This document shows positions 50,664 to 58,624 of a DNA stretch of 64,000 nt, piece by piece; position 1 is the stretch's first letter, and every line of letters begins with the position of its first letter. The position numbers and the translations under genes are program-made. Under the pieces are notes generated by a model that was not told where the DNA came from, did no database searches, and saw only the letters and a list, made by a program, of their open reading frames with translations. The stretch is from NCBI GenBank assembly GCA_045538555.1, contig JAZSRP010000036.1, positions 1 through 64,000 of the forward strand, written 5' to 3'. The DNA is from Coliplasma sp045538555 (GTDB lineage Bacteria > Bacillota > Clostridia > Oscillospirales > CAG-382).

Positions 50664-51962
50664 TCACTCCTTATCCGTCATGGATTCACAGAGGGAAAAA
50701 CCGCCTCTGCCGCACACCGTCACCTTTGTGTTCAATTCCCGTGAAAGCTGCTCCAGAGATACTCCGTCCAAAAACAGATCTCCCTCGCTGCGAAGCATGT
50801 TCTCGGGAATCAGCAGTGCGTCGCCAAGATCACGCCCGCTAAGCTGAGCGATAATATCACCGCCCGTGACGAGTCCGCTCACCGTGACGCTTCCGCCAAA
50901 AAAGTTGTTTTTCACAGCAACAACGTCAACAGTCAGCTTTTTGTGCTTTTTCATGGCCATTGCCGCAAGAGAAGTGATAAATGAACAGGACGCCTCCCCT
51001 GTTGCAATGGTTATTTTTCTATTATATCCGATTTCTTCTTGATTTTCAAGACATTCAACAAATTCATCAGTATCGCTACGTATCATTCCAACACCGTTTT
51101 CCAACTGGGGGTAGCCATCATAATACTCTGCTTCAGGAATACTCTTTCCGCACAGCAAAAAGAACTCGTCCGAAGGAAAAACGATCCGCTCGCCGCGGCC
51201 CTCAAGACACTTGTCACCAAAGCTGTCTGCAATGCCGATGACCTCCTCTGCCCCCGCCTTGTCAAAAGGCGTGAGAGGATACAACCCCTGTCGGTGGCCC
51301 GTCAGTCCGCAAGGCACCAGTGCAATGCTGGCAATGTTGTTCAGGCCCGTCAGATCTGACAGTGACCGTTTCAGTTCCTCGCCGTCATTGATCCCGCGGC
51401 AGAGAACAAGCTGGGCATTGATGGCAATACCCGCATTGTCAAGACGATATATATACCGAAGGCAATCTCCCGCAAAACGGTTTCCCATCATCTGACAACG
51501 CAGGTCGGGGTTGGTGGTGTGAACGGAAATATTGACAGGCGAGATACGCATTTTGATAATACGGTCGATATCGTCGTCAGTCAAATTTGTGAGGGTGACG
51601 TAGTTTCCCATCAAGAAGGACAGCCGCTCATCATCGTCCTTGAAATATATAGTCTCACGCATTCCATGAGGATTTTGGTCGATAAAACAAAAAATACATT
51701 TGTTTCTGCATCGCTTTTTCTCATCCATCAGATAGGTGGAAAAAGAAAGTCCGATATCATCATAATTTTCATTTTTTATACGGACAGCAATCTCATCCCC
51801 ACCACGGTCAAGCAGGATCTCCAGCTGAGGATCAAACATATAAAAACGATAATCCAACACATCGTTGATGGCGTGACCGTTTATGGATATGAGCTTGTCG
51901 CCGCTTTTTATGCCTGACTTTTCGGCAAGGGAGCGGGAATCCACCGATTCGATGATCACCAT
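50664..51962 (-). CDS. PDZ-radical SAM protein, DUF512 family
   Basis: A 432-residue protein with an N-terminal PDZ-like domain (about 1-65, SGIKSGDKLISINGHAI), a radical SAM core whose CxxxCxxC cluster motif is CRNKCIFCF (about 86-94), and the C-terminal DUF512 domain (PLTPFDKAGAEEVI, then TGEASCSFI and VVAVKNNFFGGSVTVSGLVTG). It is conserved next to der in many Firmicutes, suggesting an rRNA- or ribosome-linked role, but no reaction is known. The start ATG has GGAG eight bases upstream. Confidence 0.92.
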   Translation of the reverse strand: MVIIESVDSRSLAEKSGIKSGDKLISINGHAINDVLDYRFYMFDPQLEILLDRGGDEIAVRIKNENYDDIGLSFSTYLMDEKKRCRNKCIFCFIDQNPHGMRETIYFKDDDERLSFLMGNYVTLTNLTDDDIDRIIKMRISPVNISVHTTNPDLRCQMMGNRFAGDCLRYIYRLDNAGIAINAQLVLCRGINDGEELKRSLSDLTGLNNIASIALVPCGLTGHRQGLYPLTPFDKAGAEEVIGIADSFGDKCLEGRGERIVFPSDEFFLLCGKSIPEAEYYDGYPQLENGVGMIRSDTDEFVECLENQEEIGYNRKITIATGEASCSFITSLAAMAMKKHKKLTVDVVAVKNNFFGGSVTVSGLVTGGDIIAQLSGRDLGDALLIPENMLRSEGDLFLDGVSLEQLSRELNTKVTVCGRGGFSLCESMTDKE

Positions 51963-51999
51963 TTTGGTTTCTCCTTTTTTATCAGGGGGAATTTTTTAC

Positions 52000-52032
52000 A
52001 AAAAAGGCGTGTTGCCAAAAAGACAACACGCG
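52000..52032 (-). terminator. Terminator after rpmF
   Basis: Minus-strand GCGTGTTG / CAACACGC with a T-rich 9-nt loop, then CTTTTTTG. Confidence 0.88.
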
Positions 52033-52042
52033 GTTTTTGAAG

Positions 52043-52234
52043 TCAGTCCTCTTTGTCCTTGACCTGAAGAACTACTTTGTTTCCGTAGTTACCGCAGTTT
52101 CTGCAAACGCGGTGAGAAAGGACATATTCGCCGCACTTGGGGCACTTGTTCATTCCGGGAAGGTCAAGCTTCCAGGTGGAAGAACGCCTTTTATCTCTTC
52201 TTGCTTTGGACACTTTTCTCTTAGGTACAGCCAT
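52043..52234 (-). CDS. rpmF: Ribosomal protein L32
   Basis: A 63-residue zinc-binding large-subunit protein: MAVPKRKVSKARRDKRRS at the N-terminus, then CPKCGEY and CRNCGNY zinc knuckles. It follows yceD by 35 nt, the arrangement found across bacteria. Confidence 0.97.
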   Translation of the reverse strand: MAVPKRKVSKARRDKRRSSTWKLDLPGMNKCPKCGEYVLSHRVCRNCGNYGNKVVLQVKDKED

Positions 52235-52269
52235 TGTAGTGATCCTCCTTGTTTTGTATCAAAATTTTT

Positions 52270-52752
52270 TTATTCAAAATAATTTTTGAGGACGTCCCAG
52301 CGGGAGTCACGCTCAACAGTCTGACAGGAGCAGCTTGTCCTGTTGAGATCACAGCCGCACTTGGGACACAGCCCCAAGCAGTCCTCACGGCACAAAAAGC
52401 GGGACGGAAGCTCCAGCACCACAGTGCTCTCCAAATATGACGACAGGTCAAGCTTGGAGTCAACAATGATCAAGAACTCATCCTCATCCTCATTGGCCAG
52501 CTTGTCCGTAAGCTTGGCACAAAGTGGAATGTCAAAGGACAGGTCAAACTCCGCTGAGCACCTGGCGCAAACCGCCCTGCCATACACGGACACGCTGCCC
52601 TCAAGGACAATATAGCCCGAATGATTGCTGATAACACCGATTGCCTCGCCCGTACCGGAGACGATATCTCCGGAAAGCAATGTCAAATCAAGTGTTTGAC
52701 GGAAGTCAACGGATGGGATCCGCCCTTCCAATAATTTTTTCAGATCAAGCAA
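52270..52752 (-). CDS. yceD: YceD/DUF177 family protein, TTG start
   Basis: A 160-residue protein of the DUF177 family, always upstream of rpmF and implicated in 23S rRNA accumulation. A CARCSAEFDL motif and a C-terminal cysteine cluster (CREDCLGLCPKCGCD) suggest zinc binding. I place the start at TTG 52752: GGGAGG lies eight bases upstream and the product begins LLDLKKLLEG-like, as in the family. The ATG at 52791 would precede the transcription start predicted from the perfect promoter at 52795-52823, so it can hardly be used. Confidence 0.9.
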   Translation of the reverse strand: MLDLKKLLEGRIPSVDFRQTLDLTLLSGDIVSGTGEAIGVISNHSGYIVLEGSVSVYGRAVCARCSAEFDLSFDIPLCAKLTDKLANEDEDEFLIIVDSKLDLSSYLESTVVLELPSRFLCREDCLGLCPKCGCDLNRTSCSCQTVERDSRWDVLKNYFE

Positions 52753-52794
52753 ACTAATGCCCTCCCGCAAAATACGCACAAAGACGCACATTCC

Positions 52795-52823
52795 ATTATA
52801 ATGTGGGTTGTGCTGTTTGTCAA
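52795..52823 (-). promoter_or_regulatory. Perfect consensus promoter of yceD-rpmF
   Basis: Minus strand TTGACA (52818-52823), 17 bp, TATAAT (52795-52800). Predicted transcription start about 52788, some 36 nt before the TTG start codon. Confidence 0.88.
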
Positions 52824-52935
52824 CAGTTTTTTTGCCTTTTTTGGTCTTTTTTCCGTTTTTTGGAGGGTTTGATTTTTCACAACAGCTCTTTTTTGATCAA
52901 ACCTGTCAATCATTGTCCAAAAAAAGGAAAATATA

Positions 52936-52964
52936 TTGAAACCAAATTCATTGTATGGTAGTAT
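52936..52964 (+). promoter_or_regulatory. Promoter of the small Cys-rich protein and trmK
   Basis: TTGAAA, 17 bp, TAGTAT. Predicted start near 52971. Confidence 0.7.
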
Positions 52965-53007
52965 AGTCGAGTGGTCACCGTGGCAAAATACCCGTGAGGT
53001 GATCAAA

Positions 53008-53190
53008 TTGAGTTGTATGAAAAAAATGATCTCTACCAACAAAACACTGACCTATATGGTCATGTGCACGGCAGGAGTGATGCTGAGCATCGCCGCAACA
53101 AAAATGCTGATCGGTCATTGTTGCTGCACAGAATCGCTCAAAAGCAAAGCAAAACGTGCTTTGAAATCGGTAGAAGAAAAAATGATGTGA
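53008..53190 (+). CDS. Small single-span protein with a CCC motif, function unknown
   Basis: A 60-residue protein. A hydrophobic segment (YMVMCTAGVMLSIAATKMLIG, about 16-36) leads to HCCC and a basic helix (ESLKSKAKRALKSVEEKMM). GAGGTGA lies five bases before TTG 53008; ATG 53017 is the alternative start and gives 57 residues. A promoter sits 40 nt upstream, and trmK follows after a GC-rich hairpin. The three adjacent cysteines after a membrane segment could be palmitoylation-like, metal-binding or structural. I do not recognise the family. Confidence 0.6.
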   Translation: MSCMKKMISTNKTLTYMVMCTAGVMLSIAATKMLIGHCCCTESLKSKAKRALKSVEEKMM

Positions 53191-53193
53191 GCT

Positions 53194-53228
53194 TTTTTGG
53201 GGGATGCTCCCCCACAAAAAGCCACATG
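53194..53228 (+). other. Hairpin between the small protein gene and trmK
   Basis: GCTTTTTTGGGGGA / TCCCCCACAAAAAGC with a 3-nt loop and one bulge. There is no T-run after it, so it is more likely an mRNA-processing or stabilising element than a terminator. Confidence 0.5.
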
Positions 53229-53244
53229 GGTCGGAGCGTTACAT

Positions 53245-53913
53245 ATGTTTTTGGGAAACCGTCTCGAGGCCGCACTTTCCATACTCATGCAGTGCGGAAA
53301 ACAAAATCTTTTTGCAGATATCGGCAGTGATCACGCATATCTTGCCATTGAAGCAATGGCAAGAGGGTTGGCAGTCCATGCCGTGGCATCTGACATCAAC
53401 CCTGCCCCACTTGAATCCGGAAGAGAAAACGCAGCAGCACGGGGGATATTTCCGGATTTTTTGCTATCTGACGGTTTTGACGCATTGGAATCTCTTCCAA
53501 TCGATTCCGCAGCCATTTGCGGAATGGGAGGAGAACTGATGGCGGTAATGATCGACAGAAGCTCCGTTGCAAAAAAAGTGGATCTGATCCTGCAGCCAAT
53601 GTCAAAAACCGACTCGCTGCGTGCTTTTTTGTGGAGCAACGGGTACGAGATATTATCCGAGACATTTGTTTCGGAGGGAAACAAGCCCTACGTCATCATT
53701 CGTGCAAAATACACAGGAAAAAACACTCAATATTCCGTATCCGATACCCTGTTGGGAAAAATTTGCCCTGAAACAGATGCTTTTTCACTTTATTTCAAAA
53801 AAGTAATGCATCGTCTCAAAAAACAGCTTGACGGACTGAAAAAGTCCGGCGGGGACACAGCCGCTATCAAGCTGCTGATTGATGCATGTCAGAAGCAAAA
53901 AGTCAGCAGGTGA
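53245..53913 (+). CDS. trmK: tRNA (adenine(22)-N1)-methyltransferase
   Basis: SAM-dependent methyltransferase of 222 residues modifying A22 of tRNA. The Rossmann core shows FADIGSDHAYLAIEAM (SAM loop, about 22-37) and AICGMGGELM; the C-terminal coiled-coil (about 170-220) matches the family. ATG 53245 has GGAG nine bases upstream; a frame opening at 53197 lacks a ribosome binding site. Its last 25 bases overlap the end of the convergent YcxB-like gene. Confidence 0.93.
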   Translation: MFLGNRLEAALSILMQCGKQNLFADIGSDHAYLAIEAMARGLAVHAVASDINPAPLESGRENAAARGIFPDFLLSDGFDALESLPIDSAAICGMGGELMAVMIDRSSVAKKVDLILQPMSKTDSLRAFLWSNGYEILSETFVSEGNKPYVIIRAKYTGKNTQYSVSDTLLGKICPETDAFSLYFKKVMHRLKKQLDGLKKSGGDTAAIKLLIDACQKQKVSR

Positions 53914-54419
53914 TTGGGAACGATCTTGATCAAAAACGCACGTGTTTCCTCGGGAGTCATATTCAGATTCCGCTTTGGGAGTATCAGCACGGATTTTTTG
54001 TCAAAATACAGGTACAAAGCCGCCTTTGTATCATAGATCATCTTGAGATCTTCATAAAAATATTCGTTTCTTTCGGGCTCCGGCTCAAGCATCAGGTCGT
54101 GTACAAGGCCATTCTTGCCAAACACGACTTTTTGTTTTGCTCTCACGATATTGGCGCGGCTCTTGCAAAAGTTCTTTACGTTCACTCTTACAACGTAGCC
54201 AAACATTCCGCAGCACAAAAGCAAAATACCTGCAATAATGAGATATTTTGCGGTACGGGAATATATACCCAGCAGGGCAAAATACAGGCATATTGCCGCC
54301 ATCAAAAAGGCAAGAATCATCATTTTTATGCGGTAATATTTGCCTTTGAATATATTGAACCTCACAAAAGAGGAATAATCCGGAATGGCAACAAAGCCAA
54401 AGGATTCAAGCGCTTTCAT
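53889..54419 (-). CDS. YcxB-like membrane protein
   Basis: A 176-residue protein with two adjacent membrane spans (about 34-52 and 58-80) followed by a YcxB-like C-terminal domain (about 85-170) of PH-like beta strands (KQKVVFGKNGLVHDL, EYFYEDLKMIYDTKAALYLYFDKKSVLILPKR). This domain is widespread in Firmicutes with no known function. It lies 3 nt after apgM and is probably cotranscribed with it. Its 3' end overlaps trmK on the other strand. Confidence 0.82.
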   Translation of the reverse strand: MKALESFGFVAIPDYSSFVRFNIFKGKYYRIKMMILAFLMAAICLYFALLGIYSRTAKYLIIAGILLLCCGMFGYVVRVNVKNFCKSRANIVRAKQKVVFGKNGLVHDLMLEPEPERNEYFYEDLKMIYDTKAALYLYFDKKSVLILPKRNLNMTPEETRAFLIKIVPNHLLTFCF

Positions 54420-54422
54420 AGT

Positions 54423-55634
54423 CTATTCTCCCAAAAATTTGTTCAGCAGCTGCTCACCCGTCTCAAAATACAAGCCGCCGTCAAATCCCGATTTTTCATC
54501 ATAAATATCGATCCCGCTGTCACGCTCCATGGTTGAATCATAGATGACAAAAGGAACAGCATCACGTGCATGGGTGCGGGCATAAATCGGAGTGGGATGG
54601 TCAGGTGTCAGCAATATTCGGTACGGTTCACCGCAGCCGCGCAAATACTCAAGCAGTCTGCCAAGAATATATTTATCAATATTCTCAATTGATTTTATCT
54701 TTGCTTCGATATTTCCCTGATGTCCGCATTCGTCGGGGGCCTCAACGTGAATATACACAAAATCACAGCCCTTCTTCAGCTCGTTGACAGCGCAGTCACA
54801 CTTGCCTATATAATTGGTGTCGAGTGTGCCGGTAGCACCCTCTACAAGCGGAACATGCATTCCCGCACAGGCACCTATGCCCTTGATGAGATCCACGGCG
54901 CAGACCACAGAGCCCTGAAGGCCCGTTTTTTCTGCAAATGAAGGCAGGGACGGTTTTTTGCCCGGACTCCAGAGCCAGAGAGAATTGGCTTTTTTCAGTC
55001 CTCTCTTTTCACGGTCAAGATTCAAAGGATGGGTGTTGAGAAATTCATACGACTCACGCATCAGATCAAGCATTGGCTTTCCAAGCTCACCCTTTGGCAG
55101 ATACTCACCGATCGTCTTGCCCAAAATATCGTGAGGACGTGCAAAATCTGTGTATTCAGGGCAGTTTTTCCAGATCAGGCAATGACGGTAGCTGACGCCG
55201 GTATAAAAATGGCGAGATTCGTTTCCAAACCTTTTTTTCACCGCTTCGATCAGCACTCTTGCCTCATCCGTGGGGATCTCGTCAGAGGAATGGTCAAGCA
55301 TTGTCAGTGTTTCATAGTTTCCGCCGCCTCCGAGGGAAACAAGGTTTGCACGGATGGCAGTATCCTCAGGTGCCATCTCGATGCCCATGCTTGCCGCCTC
55401 AAGAGGAGAGCGGCCCTTTGAATAGATCTTTGGGTCATAACCCATGATAGAAAGGTTGGCGGTATCGCTCTCGGGTACCATTCCCTCGGGCACGGTGCTT
55501 ACTCTTCCGTTGATTCCGCGGGAGGCAAGAAAGTTCATATTTGGCTTGAACGCCTTTGTCAGCGGAGTCATGCCGTCAAGCTCAGACAGCGGAAGGTCGG
55601 CCATTCCGTCGCCGAGAACAACTATATATTTCAT
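54423..55634 (-). CDS. apgM: Cofactor-independent phosphoglycerate mutase, archaeal type (ApgM)
   Basis: Alkaline phosphatase-superfamily mutase of 403 residues interconverting 3- and 2-phosphoglycerate. Metal-binding motifs are VVLGDGMAD at the start, the catalytic serine in VPESDTANLSIMGYDP (about 58) and LTPDHPTPIYARTH near the C-terminus. It is shorter than the bacterial GpmI type (about 510), matching the ApgM type; some relatives act as homoserine kinase-like (ThrH-type) proteins. ATG 55634 follows GAGGGTGA. Promoter at 55664-55692. Confidence 0.9.
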   Translation of the reverse strand: MKYIVVLGDGMADLPLSELDGMTPLTKAFKPNMNFLASRGINGRVSTVPEGMVPESDTANLSIMGYDPKIYSKGRSPLEAASMGIEMAPEDTAIRANLVSLGGGGNYETLTMLDHSSDEIPTDEARVLIEAVKKRFGNESRHFYTGVSYRHCLIWKNCPEYTDFARPHDILGKTIGEYLPKGELGKPMLDLMRESYEFLNTHPLNLDREKRGLKKANSLWLWSPGKKPSLPSFAEKTGLQGSVVCAVDLIKGIGACAGMHVPLVEGATGTLDTNYIGKCDCAVNELKKGCDFVYIHVEAPDECGHQGNIEAKIKSIENIDKYILGRLLEYLRGCGEPYRILLTPDHPTPIYARTHARDAVPFVIYDSTMERDSGIDIYDEKSGFDGGLYFETGEQLLNKFLGE

Positions 55635-55663
55635 AGCTATCACCCTCTTTTACACTTTTTTTA

Positions 55664-55692
55664 AGTATATCAAATACATCGTCCAAAATCAA
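55664..55692 (-). promoter_or_regulatory. Promoter of apgM and the YcxB-like gene
   Basis: Minus strand TTGATT (55687-55692), 17 bp, TATACT (55664-55669). Confidence 0.7.
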
Positions 55693-55714
55693 TCGTCATT
55701 TCAACGGTTTTTGA

Positions 55715-55749
55715 CCCGTGTATTCTTTTTTCGTTGACAAATACACGGG
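55715..55749. promoter_or_regulatory. Inverted repeat overlapping the pqqD-family promoter
   Basis: CCCGTGTATT (55715-55724) and AATACACGGG (55740-55749): perfect 10-bp arms, 15 bp between them, about 25 bp centre to centre. The -35 box lies just inside the right arm, so a bound dimeric repressor would block RNA polymerase. Confidence 0.6.
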
Positions 55750-55762
55750 GCTCGGGTATAAT
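55734..55762 (+). promoter_or_regulatory. Perfect consensus promoter of the PqqD-S26-SLOG operon
   Basis: TTGACA, 17 bp, TATAAT, all consensus. Predicted start about 55769, 24 nt before the first ATG. Confidence 0.9.
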
Positions 55763-55792
55763 AAACCTATATTTCACTGCGGGAGGAACGAC

Positions 55793-56053
55793 ATGAAAAT
55801 CAAACAGGGCTTTATGCTCCGCGAGGTTGCGGGCAGTTTTGTGGTGGTGAACGTCAGCGGCGAGCTGTCATTCAACGGAATGATCACTCTCAACGACACC
55901 GGCGCATATATCTGGAGAAAACTGGAGCAGGGGCTCTCTCATCAGGAGATCGCATCAGCTCTTGCAGCAGACTATGAGGTCGATCCGGAGATCGCCCAAC
56001 GTGATGTTGGCGTTTTTTTGGACAAAATGATGGGAGCAGGTATTCTTGAATAA
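55793..56053 (+). CDS. PqqD family protein (RiPP recognition element fold)
   Basis: An 86-residue stand-alone PqqD-like winged-helix protein. The signature SFNGMITLNDTGAYIWRKLE (about 26-45) and the following HQEIASALAADYEVD helix are typical. In peptide-modifying pathways PqqD domains carry the leader peptide to the enzyme. GGAGG lies six bases before ATG 55793. No radical SAM enzyme, cyclase or precursor peptide is adjacent; only an S26-type peptidase follows, starting in its last codons. Function is open. Confidence 0.88.
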   Translation: MKIKQGFMLREVAGSFVVVNVSGELSFNGMITLNDTGAYIWRKLEQGLSHQEIASALAADYEVDPEIAQRDVGVFLDKMMGAGILE

Positions 56054-56519
56054 GATCGTCTCCCTCTCCGACCTTTATCCTCTCATAAAAGAGCAGCTGG
56101 AAAACGGCGGTTCCGCTTCTTTTACCATCAGGGGCATCAGCATGACCCCTATGCTGAAAAACGGTGTCGACAGCGTGCGCATTGTCAGTCCGCAGTTCCC
56201 GTTAAAAAAATACCAGATACCTTTTTATCGCCGTGCCGACGGTTCTTTCATACTGCATCGTGTTATCAAAATCAAAAAAGACGGGTACGTATGCAGAGGC
56301 GACCATCAGTTTGTGAAAGAATACGGCGTCACAGACGATATGATTATCGGCGTCACTGAAGCATATACACACAACGGGCAATGGAAAAACATGACTTCTT
56401 TTTCGCAGCGTGTGTACAGCTTTTTCCGTGTCAACAGCGCCCCTGTCAGGTTTTTGTTATTCCGTATATGGAAATATTCAAAAGCTGTGTGCAAAAAGCT
56501 CTTTGGGAGAAAAAAATGA
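56046..56519 (+). CDS. S24/S26 family peptidase, SipW-like Ser-His type, TTG start
   Basis: A 157-residue protein with the signal peptidase box B serine in RGISMTPMLKNG (S32) and box D as ILHRVIKI, then CRGDH (H71 replaces the usual lysine). That Ser-His arrangement matches the ER/SipW-type signal peptidases. There is no clear N-terminal membrane span; the basic, hydrophobic C-terminus (VRFLLFRIWKYSKAVCKK) may bind the membrane. TTG 56046 overlaps the PqqD stop by 8 nt, with GGAGCAGG upstream. It may mature a peptide recognised by the PqqD protein. PqqD-S24/S26 pairs recur in Clostridia. Confidence 0.85.
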   Translation: MNKIVSLSDLYPLIKEQLENGGSASFTIRGISMTPMLKNGVDSVRIVSPQFPLKKYQIPFYRRADGSFILHRVIKIKKDGYVCRGDHQFVKEYGVTDDMIIGVTEAYTHNGQWKNMTSFSQRVYSFFRVNSAPVRFLLFRIWKYSKAVCKKLFGRKK

Positions 56520-56845
56520 AGGTTGCCGTAATTGGCTCACGCACTCTCAAGTGCAACAACATCGGTGATTATATCCCGGCGGAGACAACGCTGATCATCT
56601 CAGGCGGTGCCGAGGGAATCGACACCGAGGCAGAGAGATACGCCGACAGAGCAGGTATAAAAAAGCTCATTCTCCCTCCCGACTATGACTTGTACGGAAA
56701 GCAGGCACCATTGATACGTGACCGCATCATTGTAGATATGGCTGATATGGTGGTGGCGCTGTGGGACGGAGAATCCGCAGGAACCATGTTTTCTGTTTCC
56801 TACGCAAAGCAATCGGGTGTTCCCGTCAAGCTTTATATTCTGTAA
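56516..56845 (+). CDS. SLOG-domain protein (DUF2493/YspA-like)
   Basis: A 109-residue Rossmann-like SLOG protein: VAVIGSRTLKC at the N-terminus, ISGGAEGIDTEAERYA as the central nucleotide-binding loop, RDRIIVDMADMVVALWDG and GTMFSVSYAKQSGVPVKLY. SLOG domains bind nucleotide-derived ligands and related proteins include DprA, LOG enzymes and effectors of nucleotide-signalling systems. ATGA overlap with the peptidase shows coupled translation. Its role beside PqqD and S26 is unknown. Confidence 0.85.
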   Translation: MKVAVIGSRTLKCNNIGDYIPAETTLIISGGAEGIDTEAERYADRAGIKKLILPPDYDLYGKQAPLIRDRIIVDMADMVVALWDGESAGTMFSVSYAKQSGVPVKLYIL

Positions 56846-56850
56846 CATCA

Positions 56851-56893
56851 AAAAACGGATCATACCCCTTTTGGGGCAGGATCCGTTTTTTTG
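56851..56893. terminator. Bidirectional terminator
   Basis: AAAAACGGATC / GATCCGTTTTT with an inner CCCC/GGGG stem, followed by T7; shared by the SLOG gene and pdp. Confidence 0.92.
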
Positions 56894-58195
56894 TTATCTG
56901 ATTATATCCAAAACGGAGGGCTCGCGTCTGGGAGGAATGGGCTCAATTGTAACAGAAGAAAGATATTTTTTTATTGACGGCTCAAACAGCTCCTTTTTTT
57001 CGCCAAACACTGTTGCGATTGGTTCCCCTGCCAAAACAAAATCGCCATAGGTTTTTTGTATCACAATGCCCGCCGAAGGATCGATAGCATCCTCTTTTGC
57101 GGCTCTGCCCGCTCCCAAAATCATTGCAGCAATACCAACTCCCTCCGTGTCGATTTTTGTCAGGAATCCCTCACGGGGCGAAACCACCGTCTCTGAATAA
57201 GCAGCAACACCAAAGCTATCGCTTTCAAGCACAGAAACATCTCCACCCTGTGCAGATATCCACTCACAGAATTTTTTGTACGCACTTCCGGAGGAGATGC
57301 ACTCGGTCACCATGGACTCGCTTTTTTCTATCTCTATTCCAAGCGTTAGGGCAACCAGCTCCGACGCAAGGCGGTGGCAGACAGTATACAAGGGTGTATC
57401 TGTCTCTCCTCCGCGCAGCAGAGAAACCGCTTCTTTTACTTCCAGTGCGTTTCCCACTGTTCTGCCGAGAGGAACATCCATATTTGTCACTACTGCACAG
57501 ACGTTTCTGCCGTTTGATTTTCCGATAGAAACCATTTTTTGTGCCAGCTCCAGTGCCATAGAGTGTTCTTTTGCAAAAGCACCGCTTCCCGTTTTTACGT
57601 CAAGAACAATATTCTTCGAACCGCCCGCCAGCTTTTTGCTCATGATGCTCGATACTATCAGAGGAACACTGTCCACCGTGGCGGTAACGTCTCGGAGAGC
57701 ATACAGTTTTTTGTCAGCCGGAACAAGGGTGCTGCAGGCGGACGTGACTCCGATACCGATTTTTTGAACCTGATCCCAAAGCTTTTTTGGAGTAAGATCG
57801 GTATCAAATCCGGGTATGGACTCCAGCTTGTCAATGGTTCCGCCGGTATGTCCCAGACCTCTGCCGGACATTTTTGCAACCTTGCATCCCAGAGCCGCCG
57901 CAACGGGCGCCACCACAAGGGTGGTCTTGTCACCGACACCTCCCGTACTGTGCTTGTCCGCCGTAAGATCACCAAAAGAAGAAAGATCCACCATCTCCCC
58001 TGATTCTGCCATAAGTGCAGTAAGAACGGAGGTCTCTCTGTCCGTCATTCCGTTGCAGCAAACTGCCATCAGCAATGCCGAAAGCTGATAATCCGGAATC
58101 TCACCCGACACCACACCGGAAACAAAAAAACCGATCTCCTCGTCCGTCAGCTCATGTCCGTGTCGTTTTTTTGTGATTATTTCGTACATTCTCAT
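56894..58195 (-). CDS. pdp: Pyrimidine-nucleoside phosphorylase
   Basis: Cleaves uridine, deoxyuridine or thymidine with phosphate; 433 residues. The family signature SGRGLGHTGGTIDKLESIPG is at about 110-128 and the phosphate loop DKHSTGGVGDKTT at about 82-94. Last gene of the deoC-cdd-pdp nucleoside catabolism operon, 21 nt after cdd. Together the three turn cytidine and deoxyribonucleosides into bases, and deoxyribose phosphate into glycolytic C2/C3 units. ATG 58195 follows GGAG by seven bases. Confidence 0.95.
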   Translation of the reverse strand: MRMYEIITKKRHGHELTDEEIGFFVSGVVSGEIPDYQLSALLMAVCCNGMTDRETSVLTALMAESGEMVDLSSFGDLTADKHSTGGVGDKTTLVVAPVAAALGCKVAKMSGRGLGHTGGTIDKLESIPGFDTDLTPKKLWDQVQKIGIGVTSACSTLVPADKKLYALRDVTATVDSVPLIVSSIMSKKLAGGSKNIVLDVKTGSGAFAKEHSMALELAQKMVSIGKSNGRNVCAVVTNMDVPLGRTVGNALEVKEAVSLLRGGETDTPLYTVCHRLASELVALTLGIEIEKSESMVTECISSGSAYKKFCEWISAQGGDVSVLESDSFGVAAYSETVVSPREGFLTKIDTEGVGIAAMILGAGRAAKEDAIDPSAGIVIQKTYGDFVLAGEPIATVFGEKKELFEPSIKKYLSSVTIEPIPPRREPSVLDIIR

Positions 58196-58216
58196 AGCTA
58201 TTCTCCAAAACAGAAC

Positions 58217-58624
58217 CTATTCCATACTGTTTTTATCAAACCCGTGAGGCAAAAGGTCTGAAAGTCTATATTCATTATATCCGTCGTCCGTCACCAGCAG
58301 AACCGGCATATCGTCCGAGCAAAACTCGCTCATCACCTGACGGCAGACACCGCAGGGCGGAAACTCGCCTTTTATCACCCCGCCTTTTCCTCCTGCCACC
58401 GCAATTGCCAAAAAACCACGTTTTCCTTCGCTGACTGCTTTGAATATTGCAACACGCTCGGCACATACTGTGGGAGAAAATGATGCGTTTTCAATATTAC
58501 AGCCCGTAAAAACCGTGCCGTCGTCACACAAAAGAGCCGCTCCGACAAAATAACCCGAATACGGTGCGTAGGCAGATCTTGCCACCTCGCGGGCAAGGAG
58601 CGAAAGTTTTTCAAAATCCATCAT
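58217..58624 (-). CDS. cdd: Cytidine deaminase
   Basis: Tetrameric-type zinc enzyme of 135 residues converting (deoxy)cytidine to (deoxy)uridine. Zinc and catalytic motifs are CAERVAIF (Cys, Glu) and PPCGVCRQ (two Cys); GCNIENASFSPT binds substrate. ATG 58624 overlaps the deoC stop as ATGA, with GGAGG seven bases upstream. Confidence 0.96.
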   Translation of the reverse strand: MMDFEKLSLLAREVARSAYAPYSGYFVGAALLCDDGTVFTGCNIENASFSPTVCAERVAIFKAVSEGKRGFLAIAVAGGKGGVIKGEFPPCGVCRQVMSEFCSDDMPVLLVTDDGYNEYRLSDLLPHGFDKNSME

